A program made the translations under genes and the position numbers. Below are positions 42,452-51,154 of a stretch of 57,766 nucleotides of DNA, in pieces. Under the pieces are notes generated by a model that ran no database searches, was not told where the DNA came from, and was given only the letters and a program-made list of their open reading frames with translations. The stretch's first letter is position 1. Each line of letters opens with the position of its first letter. Origin of the DNA: an uncultured Verrucomicrobia subdivision 3 bacterium (lineage in GTDB: Bacteria; Verrucomicrobiota; Verrucomicrobiia; Limisphaerales; UBA11358); assembly GCA_903922735.1 (NCBI GenBank), contig CAIXUZ010000069.1:1-57766 (forward strand). The letters run 5' to 3'.

Positions 42452-43781
42452 GTGCGAGGTCAGTGCCGATGGCGCGTTCGAAGCGGGCACGAGCGGCGAC
42501 ATAGTCATGCTGGGCTTGAAACTGGGTCATGCGCGCCTGTGTCAGCGACGTCTCCGCGTTCAGCACGTCCAGTTGCGTGCCCGTGCCCGCCGCCGCCTGC
42601 ACCTGCGCCTCCCGCAACACCTCGTCCGCCTGTTCCTGCACTTTCGCCTGCGACACCAGAGTCTCCTGCGCCTGGATGAAACTCGAATACGCCGTCCGCA
42701 CCGCCAGCTCAATCTGACGCGATTGGTCCACCAGCTCCGTCTGAGATTTCCGGTAAAGCGCCTTCGCCTGCGTCACTTTTCCCACGGTAAGAGCCCCGTC
42801 AAAAATGTTCCAGATCAACTGCGCCCCCGCGTTCCACCCGTGAATATCATGATCCAATTCCACCGGCTGGGTAGCCTTGGTGTTGAACCAATCGTAGCCC
42901 GCAAACACCTGCACGGTGGGCTGGTAGCCCGCCTTCGCGCTGACGACGTTCAGCTTTTGCAAATCCACGTTCTTCCGCGCCACCGTCAGCTCTGTCCGCT
43001 GCGCCAGGGCCTGTTGGATGGCATCCGGCAGATTTACTGCAAAGGGTGCCAAGTTGAAGCTTTCCGTCAGGTTCAATGGAATGTCCTCCCAGATTTCGTG
43101 CGGCAAATTATAGCCCAGCAGGTTGGCCAGATTGTTCTTGGCAATCCGGTAATTGTTCCGGGCTTGGATCAAAAACGGCCGTTCGTTCGCCAGCGTCACT
43201 TCTGCCCGCAGCACGTTGAAATGCGGAACCGCGCCGGCTTTAAAGCGATGCTGCTGGTCGGCCAGTTCCTGTTGCAACAGTTTCACGGACGCCTCCCGCA
43301 CCGAGATTTGCTGCGCGGCCAGCAGCACGTCGTAATAGGCCAGCCGCACTTGCAACAGCGTGTCCGCCACCACGGTTCGATAAACAGCCAGGGCTTGCTG
43401 CTGCATCGCGGTCGCTGACCGGATGGCGGCCACCATTTTGCCGCCCGTGTATACGTTTTGCAGGATTTGGAGGCCCGCATTCCAGTTCTGATGCGGTTGG
43501 GCCATGGTGCCGAGCGGCTCTACTGCATTGGGGTCGGTATCCTTGTATTGACCGCTCGCCTGCAACTGCGGCAACGCCACCGCCCGGGTCTGCACTGCCA
43601 TGCCATGCGCGGCAGCCAAATCACTGTTTGCCTTGAGGATCGTCGCGTTCTGAGCCAGCGCCGTGTTCAGTGCATCCCCCATTGACAACGGCCGCGTCAA
43701 CCACTCCGGCAAGCGGGCTTCAGCGGCCGAAACCGTGAACCAAAGCGTCAGCGATATTGAAAATATGGTCAGCTTGCACAT
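42441..43781 (-). CDS. tolC: TolC-family outer membrane efflux protein
   Basis: A 446-residue outer membrane channel protein. ATG at 43781 gives a clean signal peptide (MCKLTIFSISLTLWFTVSAAEA); the frame is open to 44075 but that leader is not signal-like. Two OEP repeats with coiled-coil helices are visible, for example LLQVRLAYYDVLLAAQQISV and RQIELAVRTAYSSFIQAQETL, and the repeated ALAQNATILKAN / ALAQRTELTVARKN pattern. It is the last gene of a MacA-MacB-TolC operon and would form the outer membrane exit duct. Confidence 0.93.
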   Translation of the reverse strand: MCKLTIFSISLTLWFTVSAAEARLPEWLTRPLSMGDALNTALAQNATILKANSDLAAAHGMAVQTRAVALPQLQASGQYKDTDPNAVEPLGTMAQPHQNWNAGLQILQNVYTGGKMVAAIRSATAMQQQALAVYRTVVADTLLQVRLAYYDVLLAAQQISVREASVKLLQQELADQQHRFKAGAVPHFNVLRAEVTLANERPFLIQARNNYRIAKNNLANLLGYNLPHEIWEDIPLNLTESFNLAPFAVNLPDAIQQALAQRTELTVARKNVDLQKLNVVSAKAGYQPTVQVFAGYDWFNTKATQPVELDHDIHGWNAGAQLIWNIFDGALTVGKVTQAKALYRKSQTELVDQSRQIELAVRTAYSSFIQAQETLVSQAKVQEQADEVLREAQVQAAAGTGTQLDVLNAETSLTQARMTQFQAQHDYVAARARFERAIGTDLAPLK

Positions 43782-43908
43782 ACGATATGAGCAGCCTGCG
43801 ACCCGGTTGGCAAAGTTCGAACATTGGCCGCCTTCACGAAGATGATATTCCGCACTTTGGGGTGAAATTTTCAGGTGAAATAAGTTCATTTTCCGAAACA
43901 GTGTTGAT

Positions 43909-45903
43909 TTATTCGTATCGCAAGGCGTCAATCGGATTGAGCATGGCCGCCTTGCGGGCTGGGAAAAACCCGAAGAAAATGCCGATGGCGGCAGAAAAGA
44001 AGACGGCAATGAGAATGATCTTCGTCTGAATGAGCGCGTAGTAGGACGTGAAGGAATTAATGCCCTGGGTGACACCCACGGCCAGCAGAATACCCAGCAG
44101 TCCTCCCGCCACGCTCAAGACGATGGCCTCGGCCAGAAATTGAATCAGGATGTCGCTGCCACGGGCGCCGACGGCCATGCGGATGCCAATCTCCCGGGTG
44201 CGCTCGGTGACGGACACGAGCATGATGTTCATGATCCCGATGCCACCCACGATCAGCGAAATGCTGGCGATCGCGCCCAAAAACACGGTCATCAGCGTGG
44301 TGGTGGTGGTGACGGTGCTGACGATCTCGGTCTGCGTCTGGATGGTGAAATCGTCGCTGGCGGAGGTTTCCAGCCGGTGCGACTGGCGGAGAATCGTCTT
44401 CATCTCGTCCTGGGCGTTGTTCAAATCAGCAGCGGAACGCGCCGAGGCGTTGATGAGGTCAATGAAGCGACCCCCTTTGAGGCGATAGAGGACGGTAGTG
44501 GCCGGCGCGACAATGAGGTCGTCCTGATCTTGACCGAGACCGCTCTGCCCCTTGGCCTTGAGCACGCCGAGAACCGTAAAGGGAATGTTGCGGATAAGAA
44601 TTTTCCGGCCAGTCGGGTCCTGATTCGGAAAGAGCTCATCCGCGACGGTTTTGCCGAGGACGGCGACCTTGCGCTTGCCGTTGACATCGCTGCGGGTGAA
44701 AAGCGAGCCATATTCAGGCGTCCAACTTTTCATGGCAAAGAAAGGTGGCGTGACGCCCCAGATTTCGGTGCCCCAGTTTTTGCCGCCGCCGACAATCTGA
44801 CCGCCAGCCCGGACAATCGGGGAAACGGCACTGAGCAGGCTGGTGCTCTTTTCCAGCTGCTCGCAGTCGCTAAACGTGAGCTTGTTGTAGGAGCCGGCAC
44901 CGAGGCTGACGTTGCCCGAGCGGCTGGAGCTGGGAAAGACGATGATGATATTGTTGCCGAGCGAGGCAATTTCCCGCAGCAACAGCGACTGGGTCCCCTC
45001 GCCCACCGCCGACATGACGATGACGCCGCCGACGCCGATAATGATGCCGAGCGAAGTGAGCAAACTGCGGAGTTTGTTTTTGAACAGTGAGCGAAAGGCG
45101 GCCTGCAGCAGATTTTTGAACATCATGACCGTGCCAATAATGCCGGGGGAACGCAAAGGAGCCGGCGGCGGCACCGGTGCAGCCGCCGGCGCGTCGGGGT
45201 CGGCGATGCGAGGATTTTTGACCAATTCGTCGCTCTGGAGAAGGCCGTCAGAAAGGGTGATGATGCGATGGGAATACGCTGCCATCTCGGGCGCATGCGT
45301 GACGAGGATGATGGTCAACCCTTCGCGGTTCAGCTCCTGAAACAGGCCCATGATCTCCTTGGCGGTGCCGCTGTCCAGGTTGCCGGTGGGTTCGTCGGCC
45401 AGGATGATGGCAGGCTGGTTGACCAAGGCTCGGGCAATGGCGACGCGCTGCTGCTGGCCACCGGAAAGCTGGTTGGGCTCGTGATGCATCCGGTTGGCCA
45501 AGCCAACGCGGCGGAGCGCCTCGGTGGCGAGCTGGACGGGACGTCCAGAGAGACCGGAACGGTCGTAGACGAGCGGCAGCAGGACGTTTTCAAGCGCATT
45601 GGTACGCGGCAGCAGGTTGAAACCTTGAAAAACAAAGCCGAGTTTTTTATTACGCACGGCGGCGTATTCCGGCTGGCTGTGGCGGCTGACGTCCTTGCCG
45701 TCGAGCAGATAGACTCCCGAGGTCGGCATGTCGAGACAGCCGAGGAGATTCATCAGGGTAGACTTGCCGGAGCCGGAAAGTCCCATGATGGAAACGAATT
45801 CGCCAGCCTTAATCTTGATGTCAATGCCGCGCAGCGCATGCACGGCGGTTTCGCCGGTCTGATAGGTCTTGACGAGGTTGGAGATTTCGATCAGCGCTTT
45901 CAC
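43909..45903 (-). CDS. macB: MacB-type ABC transporter (ATPase fused to permease)
   Basis: A 664-residue fused exporter. The N-terminal ATPase has Walker A (GLSGSGKST), the signature [15 protein letters not shown], and Walker [16 protein letters not shown] proline/alanine-rich linker ([13 protein letters not shown]) leads to the first permease helix near residue 290. A large periplasmic domain of about 220 residues and three C-terminal helices follow, ending in the FtsX-like [19 protein letters not shown]. Such pumps use ATP mechanically to push substrates (macrolides, peptides, lipoproteins) from periplasm through TolC. GTG start at 45903, 24 bp after macA. Confidence 0.95.
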   Translation of the reverse strand: MKALIEISNLVKTYQTGETAVHALRGIDIKIKAGEFVSIMGLSGSGKSTLMNLLGCLDMPTSGVYLLDGKDVSRHSQPEYAAVRNKKLGFVFQGFNLLPRTNALENVLLPLVYDRSGLSGRPVQLATEALRRVGLANRMHHEPNQLSGGQQQRVAIARALVNQPAIILADEPTGNLDSGTAKEIMGLFQELNREGLTIILVTHAPEMAAYSHRIITLSDGLLQSDELVKNPRIADPDAPAAAPVPPPAPLRSPGIIGTVMMFKNLLQAAFRSLFKNKLRSLLTSLGIIIGVGGVIVMSAVGEGTQSLLLREIASLGNNIIIVFPSSSRSGNVSLGAGSYNKLTFSDCEQLEKSTSLLSAVSPIVRAGGQIVGGGKNWGTEIWGVTPPFFAMKSWTPEYGSLFTRSDVNGKRKVAVLGKTVADELFPNQDPTGRKILIRNIPFTVLGVLKAKGQSGLGQDQDDLIVAPATTVLYRLKGGRFIDLINASARSAADLNNAQDEMKTILRQSHRLETSASDDFTIQTQTEIVSTVTTTTTLMTVFLGAIASISLIVGGIGIMNIMLVSVTERTREIGIRMAVGARGSDILIQFLAEAIVLSVAGGLLGILLAVGVTQGINSFTSYYALIQTKIILIAVFFSAAIGIFFGFFPARKAAMLNPIDALRYE

Positions 45904-45927
45904 AATGACAGCGGGTTGGTGGTTGAA

Positions 45928-47181
45928 CTACGGCCCGCCGGGCGGCGGCCCGCCGCCCCCTCCGCCAGACATGCCGAAGACTTTCTTACCGCTGCTCTTG
46001 GTGGCGTCAGCCGCTTCCGTCACCTCCACGCCGCTAATGAATTTCATGCCCGCATGCAGCACACCCGGATTAAGGAGTTCGGTGCGGGCGCCATCCGAAA
46101 CACCGGTCTGCACCTGCAGCACGGCGAGCTGTTTCTGGTCGTTGAGATACCAGAGGAAGCCAGTTTGCTCGTTTTCATTCTCGTTTTTGGCAATGGCATT
46201 CAACCGGGCACTGGCGGTGGCGTCGAGTTGTCCGGAAAATTGCTTGAGCACATCCTTGTCCGGTGCAAAGTTCAGGGCGCTCTTGGCAACGGTCATCACG
46301 TTGGTTTTTTCAAGGATGATGAAATCCACCGAGGCGGTCATGCCGGGGAAGAAAAGGCCGTCCTTGTTTCGGGCGTCCACCTCCACGACGTAGTTCACAA
46401 CATTCGCGACCTTTTGCGGCTGAAGACGCACTTTCTTGACTGAGCCGTAAAACTCTTTATCAGTGTAGGCTTGCAACTGAAAACGCACTTTTTGGCCTTG
46501 TTTAATCAAGCCGATGTCACTTTCGTCCACCGCAACCAAAATTTCCATGCGCGAGAGATCTTCGGCGATTTCAAACAGCCGGGGGGTCATGAAGTTGGCG
46601 GCCACAGTTTGCCCCTCTTCAACTTCCTTAGTGATGACGGTTCCCGCAATGGGCGACCGGATGGTTGCATAATCCAAGGTGCGCCGGGAAAAATCGAGGG
46701 CGGCTTGACCGGTTTTCACTTCTGCTTCAGCGATTTTTACTTTAATTTTAGAGGTTAGTATTTGCGCATCCGAAATCGTGCCCTTCTCGAATAGAATCGC
46801 GTTGCGATTGCAGTCGTTTTGCGCATCCTCCAATTCAGCTTTTTTTCGCAGCAACTGACCTTCCGCCTTGTCAACTTCGTTTTTTAAGAGCGAGGCGTCC
46901 ACTTCGGCAAGAACCTGGTTTTTCTCAACCTGATCGTTGTAATTAACGAGCACTTTTGCAATCGTTCCTGAAATCTGGCTGCCGACTTCGACCTTGGTAA
47001 TGGAACTAAGCGGACCACTGCTGGAAATGGTCTTACGCACATCGCCCCGCGCAGCTTCGACAAATTTGAACTGCGCTTTATGCCGGCCGGCAAAAAAACC
47101 GCCCACCAGCCGGCTAACCGGCAGTGAGACAAGAACGACAACGAAAACAACGATTATTACTAGAAACTTTTTTTTGTTCAT
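45928..47181 (-). CDS. macA: MacA-type periplasmic adaptor protein
   Basis: A 417-residue membrane-fusion protein anchored by one N-terminal helix (KFLVIIVVFVVVLVSLPVS). The lipoyl-like half motifs are seen in VGSQISGTIAKVLVNYNDQV and ATIRSPIAGTVITKEVEEGQ. A coiled-coil hairpin lies between them (about residues 105 to 165), and beta-barrel and membrane-proximal domains follow. The C-terminus is an unusual Gly/Pro-only run (GGGGGGPPPGGP). It is the first gene of the efflux operon with macB and tolC, and links the ABC pump to the channel. Confidence 0.94.
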   Translation of the reverse strand: MNKKKFLVIIVVFVVVLVSLPVSRLVGGFFAGRHKAQFKFVEAARGDVRKTISSSGPLSSITKVEVGSQISGTIAKVLVNYNDQVEKNQVLAEVDASLLKNEVDKAEGQLLRKKAELEDAQNDCNRNAILFEKGTISDAQILTSKIKVKIAEAEVKTGQAALDFSRRTLDYATIRSPIAGTVITKEVEEGQTVAANFMTPRLFEIAEDLSRMEILVAVDESDIGLIKQGQKVRFQLQAYTDKEFYGSVKKVRLQPQKVANVVNYVVEVDARNKDGLFFPGMTASVDFIILEKTNVMTVAKSALNFAPDKDVLKQFSGQLDATASARLNAIAKNENENEQTGFLWYLNDQKQLAVLQVQTGVSDGARTELLNPGVLHAGMKFISGVEVTEAADATKSSGKKVFGMSGGGGGGPPPGGP

Positions 47182-47519
47182 AGAAGTGCTGGCACAACGC
47201 GCTTTTCACCTTAGTAAGGCCTGTTTTCTTGAAGGTTACAGCTACCCATGGCGATTGTTTTTCCGGCTGTTTATATTAAAAACATTATATCTTCAATGAA
47301 GATGATGGTGCCCAACCGTCGATTGTGGTCAAGGATAATCAACCTGAAGACCCCTGCTTTCGGTTCAGCGCTATTAGCCGGCCCATTAGTATTTCCCAAT
47401 GTGCCGAAGGCGTTCCACCGGTGGCAATCCCCGAGCACACTACAGGATTATCGTTTTTTCAAACTTTGCACCAAGGCTTGAAACAAGCAGCCTCCCGTGA
47501 TATTTAGTCCGCTTTCAAG
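47182..47519. other. 338-bp divergent promoter region (macA / permease)
   Basis: A non-coding gap between divergent genes. The stretch 47260-47300 is AT-rich (TATATTAAAAACATTATATC) and is the likeliest promoter location, but I cannot assign boxes to a strand. No coding sequence is supported. Confidence 0.45.
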
Positions 47520-48797
47520 ATGAAGAAAATATCAATCTTTGACACCTTTTGTCTGGGGCTTAATGCGATTATCGGTTCAGGCATCTTCATTTTTCCAGGT
47601 CTGCTGGCGAAAGAGGTCGGCCCGGCGTCCATTCTGGCATTTGCGGTTTGCGGATTGATGCTTGTTTTTGTGGCGCTTTGTTATGCCGAGCTCGGAAGCA
47701 TGTTCAAACAAAACGGCGGGCCTTATGTTTTTGCGAAGGAGGCGTTCGGGCCATGGACTGGCTTCGGCGTAGGCTGGATTTCCTGGGTGACTTCAGTTTT
47801 TTGCTGGGCGGCCGTTGCCAGTGCCGTTAGTTCCAGCCTGGCCTATTTCCATCCTGGTTTTGACAACCCCAATGTCACCAAAGCCTTGGCTGCAGCTTTA
47901 GTGCTTGGATTCGGCTTCATTAATTATCACGGCATCAAGCTCGGAGCGTGGATGGTTAACTTTTTCACGATGGCCAAATTGGTTCCTTTGATCCTCTTTG
48001 TCGCGGTTGGTTTTTTTTGGGTTAAATCGGCCAATTATACTCCTTTCTGGAATCCCCCGACAGGCTCGTTCAGTCAGGCGGTTTTTCTTTCGTTGTGGGC
48101 TTTGCAAGGATTCGAGGTAACTCCTCTGCCTTCGGGTGAATCGGTAAACCCACAGAAAGCAGTGCCCATTGCTGCCGTGGGTTCCCTCCTTTGCGCGACC
48201 TTGGTTTATGTACTGATCCAGATTGTCGCCGTGGGGGTTTATCCAACGCTGGCCAACGCCGGCACCAAACCGCTGGCAGAGGCGGCATCACATTTCATGG
48301 GGCCAATGGGCGGAACCATCATGGCGTTGGGCGCAGTGCTTTCAATGGTCGGATTCAATTCCGGAAACGCCTTGGGCTGCCCCCGGCTGCTTTCCGCCCT
48401 GGCAGAAAATAATCACTTGCCCCCCCGGCTGGCCTTGCAGCACCCACGCTACAAGACCCCGTCCCTGGCCATCCTTGTGACTTGCGTTCTCACCACCAGC
48501 GCCGCTTTATTCATGAGCTTTCAGAGTCTGGTTCATCTGGCGAACCTAGTCGTAATATTGCAATACTTGGCCACCTGTTCAGCGGTCATCTGGCTGCGTT
48601 ATAAAAAACCCAATGCGGTCCGGCTCTTCAAATTGCCGCTGGCCACGCCAATCGCGCTGGCTGGCTGTGCCATTTCTTTATGGCTGGTGAAAGAGGTCAA
48701 AACATCTGAATTTCTGCTGGGCGGACTGGTGATTGCCATCGGTTTTCTTTGCATGGCCGCCTGGCATCGAATTAGTTTGAAGTCATCGTCCGAATAA
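47520..48797 (+). CDS. APC-superfamily amino acid permease
   Basis: A 425-residue, roughly 12-helix permease of the amino acid-polyamine-organocation superfamily. The first-helix substrate motif is clear (LGLNAIIGSGIFIFPGLLAKEVG). Other family segments are YAELGSMFKQNGGPYVFAKEAFG and LQGFEVTPLPSGESVNPQKAVP. The substrate is an amino acid or related amine; specificity is not readable. It is separated by about 320 bp from the EamA/radical SAM operon on the same strand, and could be functionally linked as an uptake step. Confidence 0.9.
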   Translation: MKKISIFDTFCLGLNAIIGSGIFIFPGLLAKEVGPASILAFAVCGLMLVFVALCYAELGSMFKQNGGPYVFAKEAFGPWTGFGVGWISWVTSVFCWAAVASAVSSSLAYFHPGFDNPNVTKALAAALVLGFGFINYHGIKLGAWMVNFFTMAKLVPLILFVAVGFFWVKSANYTPFWNPPTGSFSQAVFLSLWALQGFEVTPLPSGESVNPQKAVPIAAVGSLLCATLVYVLIQIVAVGVYPTLANAGTKPLAEAASHFMGPMGGTIMALGAVLSMVGFNSGNALGCPRLLSALAENNHLPPRLALQHPRYKTPSLAILVTCVLTTSAALFMSFQSLVHLANLVVILQYLATCSAVIWLRYKKPNAVRLFKLPLATPIALAGCAISLWLVKEVKTSEFLLGGLVIAIGFLCMAAWHRISLKSSSE

Positions 48798-48865
48798 CTT
48801 TTTTAAAGCCTGACCATAGGTAAAAGCAGGATTTTATGACGCCATCCCAAGCTTGGAAAAATCTA

Positions 48866-48893
48866 TTGACACGCCACTTTGCGTTTTGTTAAT
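48866..48893 (+). promoter_or_regulatory. candidate sigma70-type promoter for the radical SAM operon
   Basis: A perfect TTGACA (48866-48871) is followed after 16 bp by GTTAAT (48888-48893), four of six bases matching TATAAT, in an AT-rich stretch. It lies about 145 bp upstream of the tiny ORF and 230 bp upstream of the EamA start. It is identified by eye only. Confidence 0.4.
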
Positions 48894-49038
48894 TGTTAAA
48901 ATAAGTGAAAAGACAAACGGAGGCGTTGGCGCGTTGGTGTTTTCTTACTAAAATGGAAAAGATTTTTTGCTAAACGCACGAAAAAGCCTATGCTTTTGGT
49001 ATTGGGGTATGGAATTAGATAAATCAGATAGGAGCGCA

Positions 49039-49110
49039 ATGAAACAATTCAACACAAGCAAAGCGAAACACGATTCCCAGCGTGTTCTGGCGATGTTTGC
49101 TTTGGCATGA
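49039..49110 (+). CDS. possible 23-residue peptide or leader ORF
   Basis: ATG at 49039 follows a good AGGAG (49030-49034) with a 4-nt gap, in a region where SD sites are otherwise rare. The peptide is 23 residues, begins MKQFNTSKAKHDSQ and ends hydrophobic (RVLAMFALA). An in-frame upstream ATG at 49009 would give 33 residues. Its stop is 10 bp before the preferred EamA start. It could be a regulatory leader peptide, a ribosome-loading ORF, or the substrate of the radical SAM enzymes downstream. None of these is demonstrated, and it may be chance. Confidence 0.35.
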   Translation: MKQFNTSKAKHDSQRVLAMFALA

Positions 49111-49120
49111 CGGAAAAAGA

Positions 49121-50023
49121 ATGTTTTCCAACCAATCAGTCCCGATGACCTCAAAAACCCTAGGCATTGTCGCAGCTCTCGGCTCTGCTGCCTCGTGGGC
49201 CTTGGGAGCCATCCTGTTCAAGCGATTGGGGGATCAACTGTCTTCCCCCGGCATGGCATTGGTGAAAAGCATCTTAAGCACGGCATTGCTGGGTGGATTA
49301 TTATTGCTGGTCGGCTTTGAAAAGATAGGCCTCCAAGCCATGTTATGGCTGGCATTAAGCGGTGCGATCGGGATTGCTTTGGGGGACACGTTATTTTTTG
49401 CCGCCCTAAAGTATCTTTCACCACACACACTTATTATTTTGCTGACCGGCGGACAAATTCTGACAGTACTGCTGGCCGTTATATTTCTGGGGGAAACCCC
49501 AGCTCCGCTGGCCTGGCTTGGCATTGGCTTGGTTGTTGCCGGAATCACCATCGTTCTCCGGGCAAAATTATCCGGGGAACGGCAGCCATCCCAGCTCCGC
49601 GGAATCGCATTTGGATCGCTTTCAGTAATATGCATGGCGGTTTCAATGGTGATTGCCAAAAAAGGCCTGACCGAGGTCTCCGCCATGGAGGCGTTGTTTG
49701 TGCGGATGTTTGCCGCCGGTCTGACGATGCTGTTGTTCAGCGCCTTCCAGCAGCAGGCTGGTGATTGGCTAGCCCCCTTTAAAGTGCCGGGTTTGCTTGG
49801 GCAGTTTTTCGCCAGCGTATGCGTCATCACTTTCGGCGGTTTCTGGCTGTCTCTGCTGGCGATGAAACATCTGGACGTCTCCATTGCTAACACCCTGAAT
49901 TCGGCAGAGCCTTTGTTCGTGCTGCCGTTGGGATTCTTTTTTTTGAAGGAGAAAATAACCTTTGCAGCGCTCGCCGGCTCGGTAATTGCGGTGGCTGGAA
50001 TAGCGCTACTTTGCATAGGATGA
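49121..50023 (+). CDS. EamA-family (DMT superfamily) transporter
   Basis: About 300 residues with ten hydrophobic helices arranged as two EamA repeats. The N-terminal repeat begins LGIVAALGSAASWALGAILF, and each repeat ends with the family's late block (TVLLAVIFLGETPAPLAW; EPLFVLPLGFFFLKEKITF). DMT exporters move amino acids, metabolites or cofactors. ATG at 49121 has a GGAAAAAG just upstream; ATG at 49145 (MTSKTLGIV) is an equally plausible start. The HydE-like gene begins 22 bp after its stop, so export or import of a substrate or product of the radical SAM enzymes is a reasonable inference. Confidence 0.88.
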   Translation: MFSNQSVPMTSKTLGIVAALGSAASWALGAILFKRLGDQLSSPGMALVKSILSTALLGGLLLLVGFEKIGLQAMLWLALSGAIGIALGDTLFFAALKYLSPHTLIILLTGGQILTVLLAVIFLGETPAPLAWLGIGLVVAGITIVLRAKLSGERQPSQLRGIAFGSLSVICMAVSMVIAKKGLTEVSAMEALFVRMFAAGLTMLLFSAFQQQAGDWLAPFKVPGLLGQFFASVCVITFGGFWLSLLAMKHLDVSIANTLNSAEPLFVLPLGFFFLKEKITFAALAGSVIAVAGIALLCIG

Positions 50024-50045
50024 ATGCAGCAACCCACAACCCACA

Positions 50046-51101
50046 ATGAGCATGGCAAAAACTATTCACCCCACTTCGGAAAAAATCAGCATCAGCAGTC
50101 TGATTGAATCTCTCCGGAGCGGAAGCAATGACGCCGATGTGATTCATCAGGCACTGCTTTGCCGGAATGAGGATCAGGAACAACTTTTTAGCTTGGCTCG
50201 GGAAAAACGAAGCGAAGCCTTTCCAAAAGAGGAAGTCGAGGTGCGCAGCGTTATTGAACTTTCAAATGTGTGTCAGCAAAGCTGCAATTATTGCAGCATG
50301 GCGAAAGAATCGGATCTCAAACGCTATGTCATCCGGCAGGATGCGCTTTCAGAACTTGTTGGTTTTCTTTATTCCAAGGGACGCAGAGTCATCCTGCTTC
50401 AGTCGGGCGAAAACAGCTCGGATCGTTTTATCGAATACACGGCGACCTGCATTCGAGGAATCAAACAACTCGATAATAACATTGAGACCATCCTGTGCAT
50501 GGGCAACCTCAGTCCGGCGCAATATCGTTTGCTGAAGAGCGCAGGTGCGGATCGCTATATTCTGAAATTTGAGTCCTCCAACCCCTCGCTTTATTCCGAA
50601 TGGAAACCCAGCGATACGTTGACTGACCGGATGGTCTGCCTACAAGACCTCGTGGACGCAGGCTTCAAGGTTGGTTCCGGCAGCATGATTGGACTGCCTG
50701 GTCAGACGCTCGACGACATCGTGGAAGACATTCTTACGATCGGGAAATACAACCTCTCGATGATGAGTTGTACCGTTTTCATTCCTGGTGAAAAGTGTAA
50801 CTATCACGATCATCCGATGGGCGACCTTGAAACTACGCTCAACACCATGGCCTTGATGCGCATCTTAAATCCGCATTGCCTGATGCCAACCACCAGCTGC
50901 CTGGAAAAAGCGGGTGCCAATGGTCAATTTCGCGGTCTTATGGCTGGCGCCAACACGGTCACCATCCACGACGGCACGCCGGAAAAATTCCGCGAGCTTT
51001 TTCCGATTTATTCCTCCAGCCGTTGCACGCCGGACATGAGCCATATGGAAAACGCCGTGCTGCGAGCCAACCTCAAACTAGGCAAAGCCCCTCTTATTTG
51101 A
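50046..51101 (+). CDS. HydE-like radical SAM protein
   Basis: A 351-residue radical SAM TIM-barrel enzyme of the BioB/HydE/PylB group. The cluster-binding C-x3-C-x2-C is Cys76, Cys80 and Cys83 in ELSNVCQQSCNYCSMA. HydE-like landmarks are RVILLQSGEN, SAGADRYILKFESSNPSLYS, KVGSGSMIGLPGQTLDD and the barrel end PTTSCLEKAGANGQFRGLMAGANT. HydE makes part of the [FeFe]-hydrogenase cofactor, and PylB makes methylornithine. No hydrogenase, HydF/HydG or Pyl gene is in the window, so this is probably a paralogue with another substrate. It sits between an EamA transporter and a HemN/HemW-like enzyme in an apparent operon. Confidence 0.87.
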   Translation: MSMAKTIHPTSEKISISSLIESLRSGSNDADVIHQALLCRNEDQEQLFSLAREKRSEAFPKEEVEVRSVIELSNVCQQSCNYCSMAKESDLKRYVIRQDALSELVGFLYSKGRRVILLQSGENSSDRFIEYTATCIRGIKQLDNNIETILCMGNLSPAQYRLLKSAGADRYILKFESSNPSLYSEWKPSDTLTDRMVCLQDLVDAGFKVGSGSMIGLPGQTLDDIVEDILTIGKYNLSMMSCTVFIPGEKCNYHDHPMGDLETTLNTMALMRILNPHCLMPTTSCLEKAGANGQFRGLMAGANTVTIHDGTPEKFRELFPIYSSSRCTPDMSHMENAVLRANLKLGKAPLI

Positions 51102-51154
51102 CGTCATTTCATTTCAGCAAAACCCCGACCAACCACCAACCAAGGAAAAACGCC

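Noticed and set aside
45268..46443. 391-codon plus-strand frame across macB and macA
   Set aside because: It spans the junction of two well-defined genes on the opposite strand and shows no domain pattern.
50046..51101. True hydrogenase maturase HydE
   Set aside because: The sequence is HydE-like, but hydF, hydG and hydrogenase genes are absent from the window, and the neighbours (EamA, HemN/HemW-like, small protein) are atypical; only a HydE-like label is justified.
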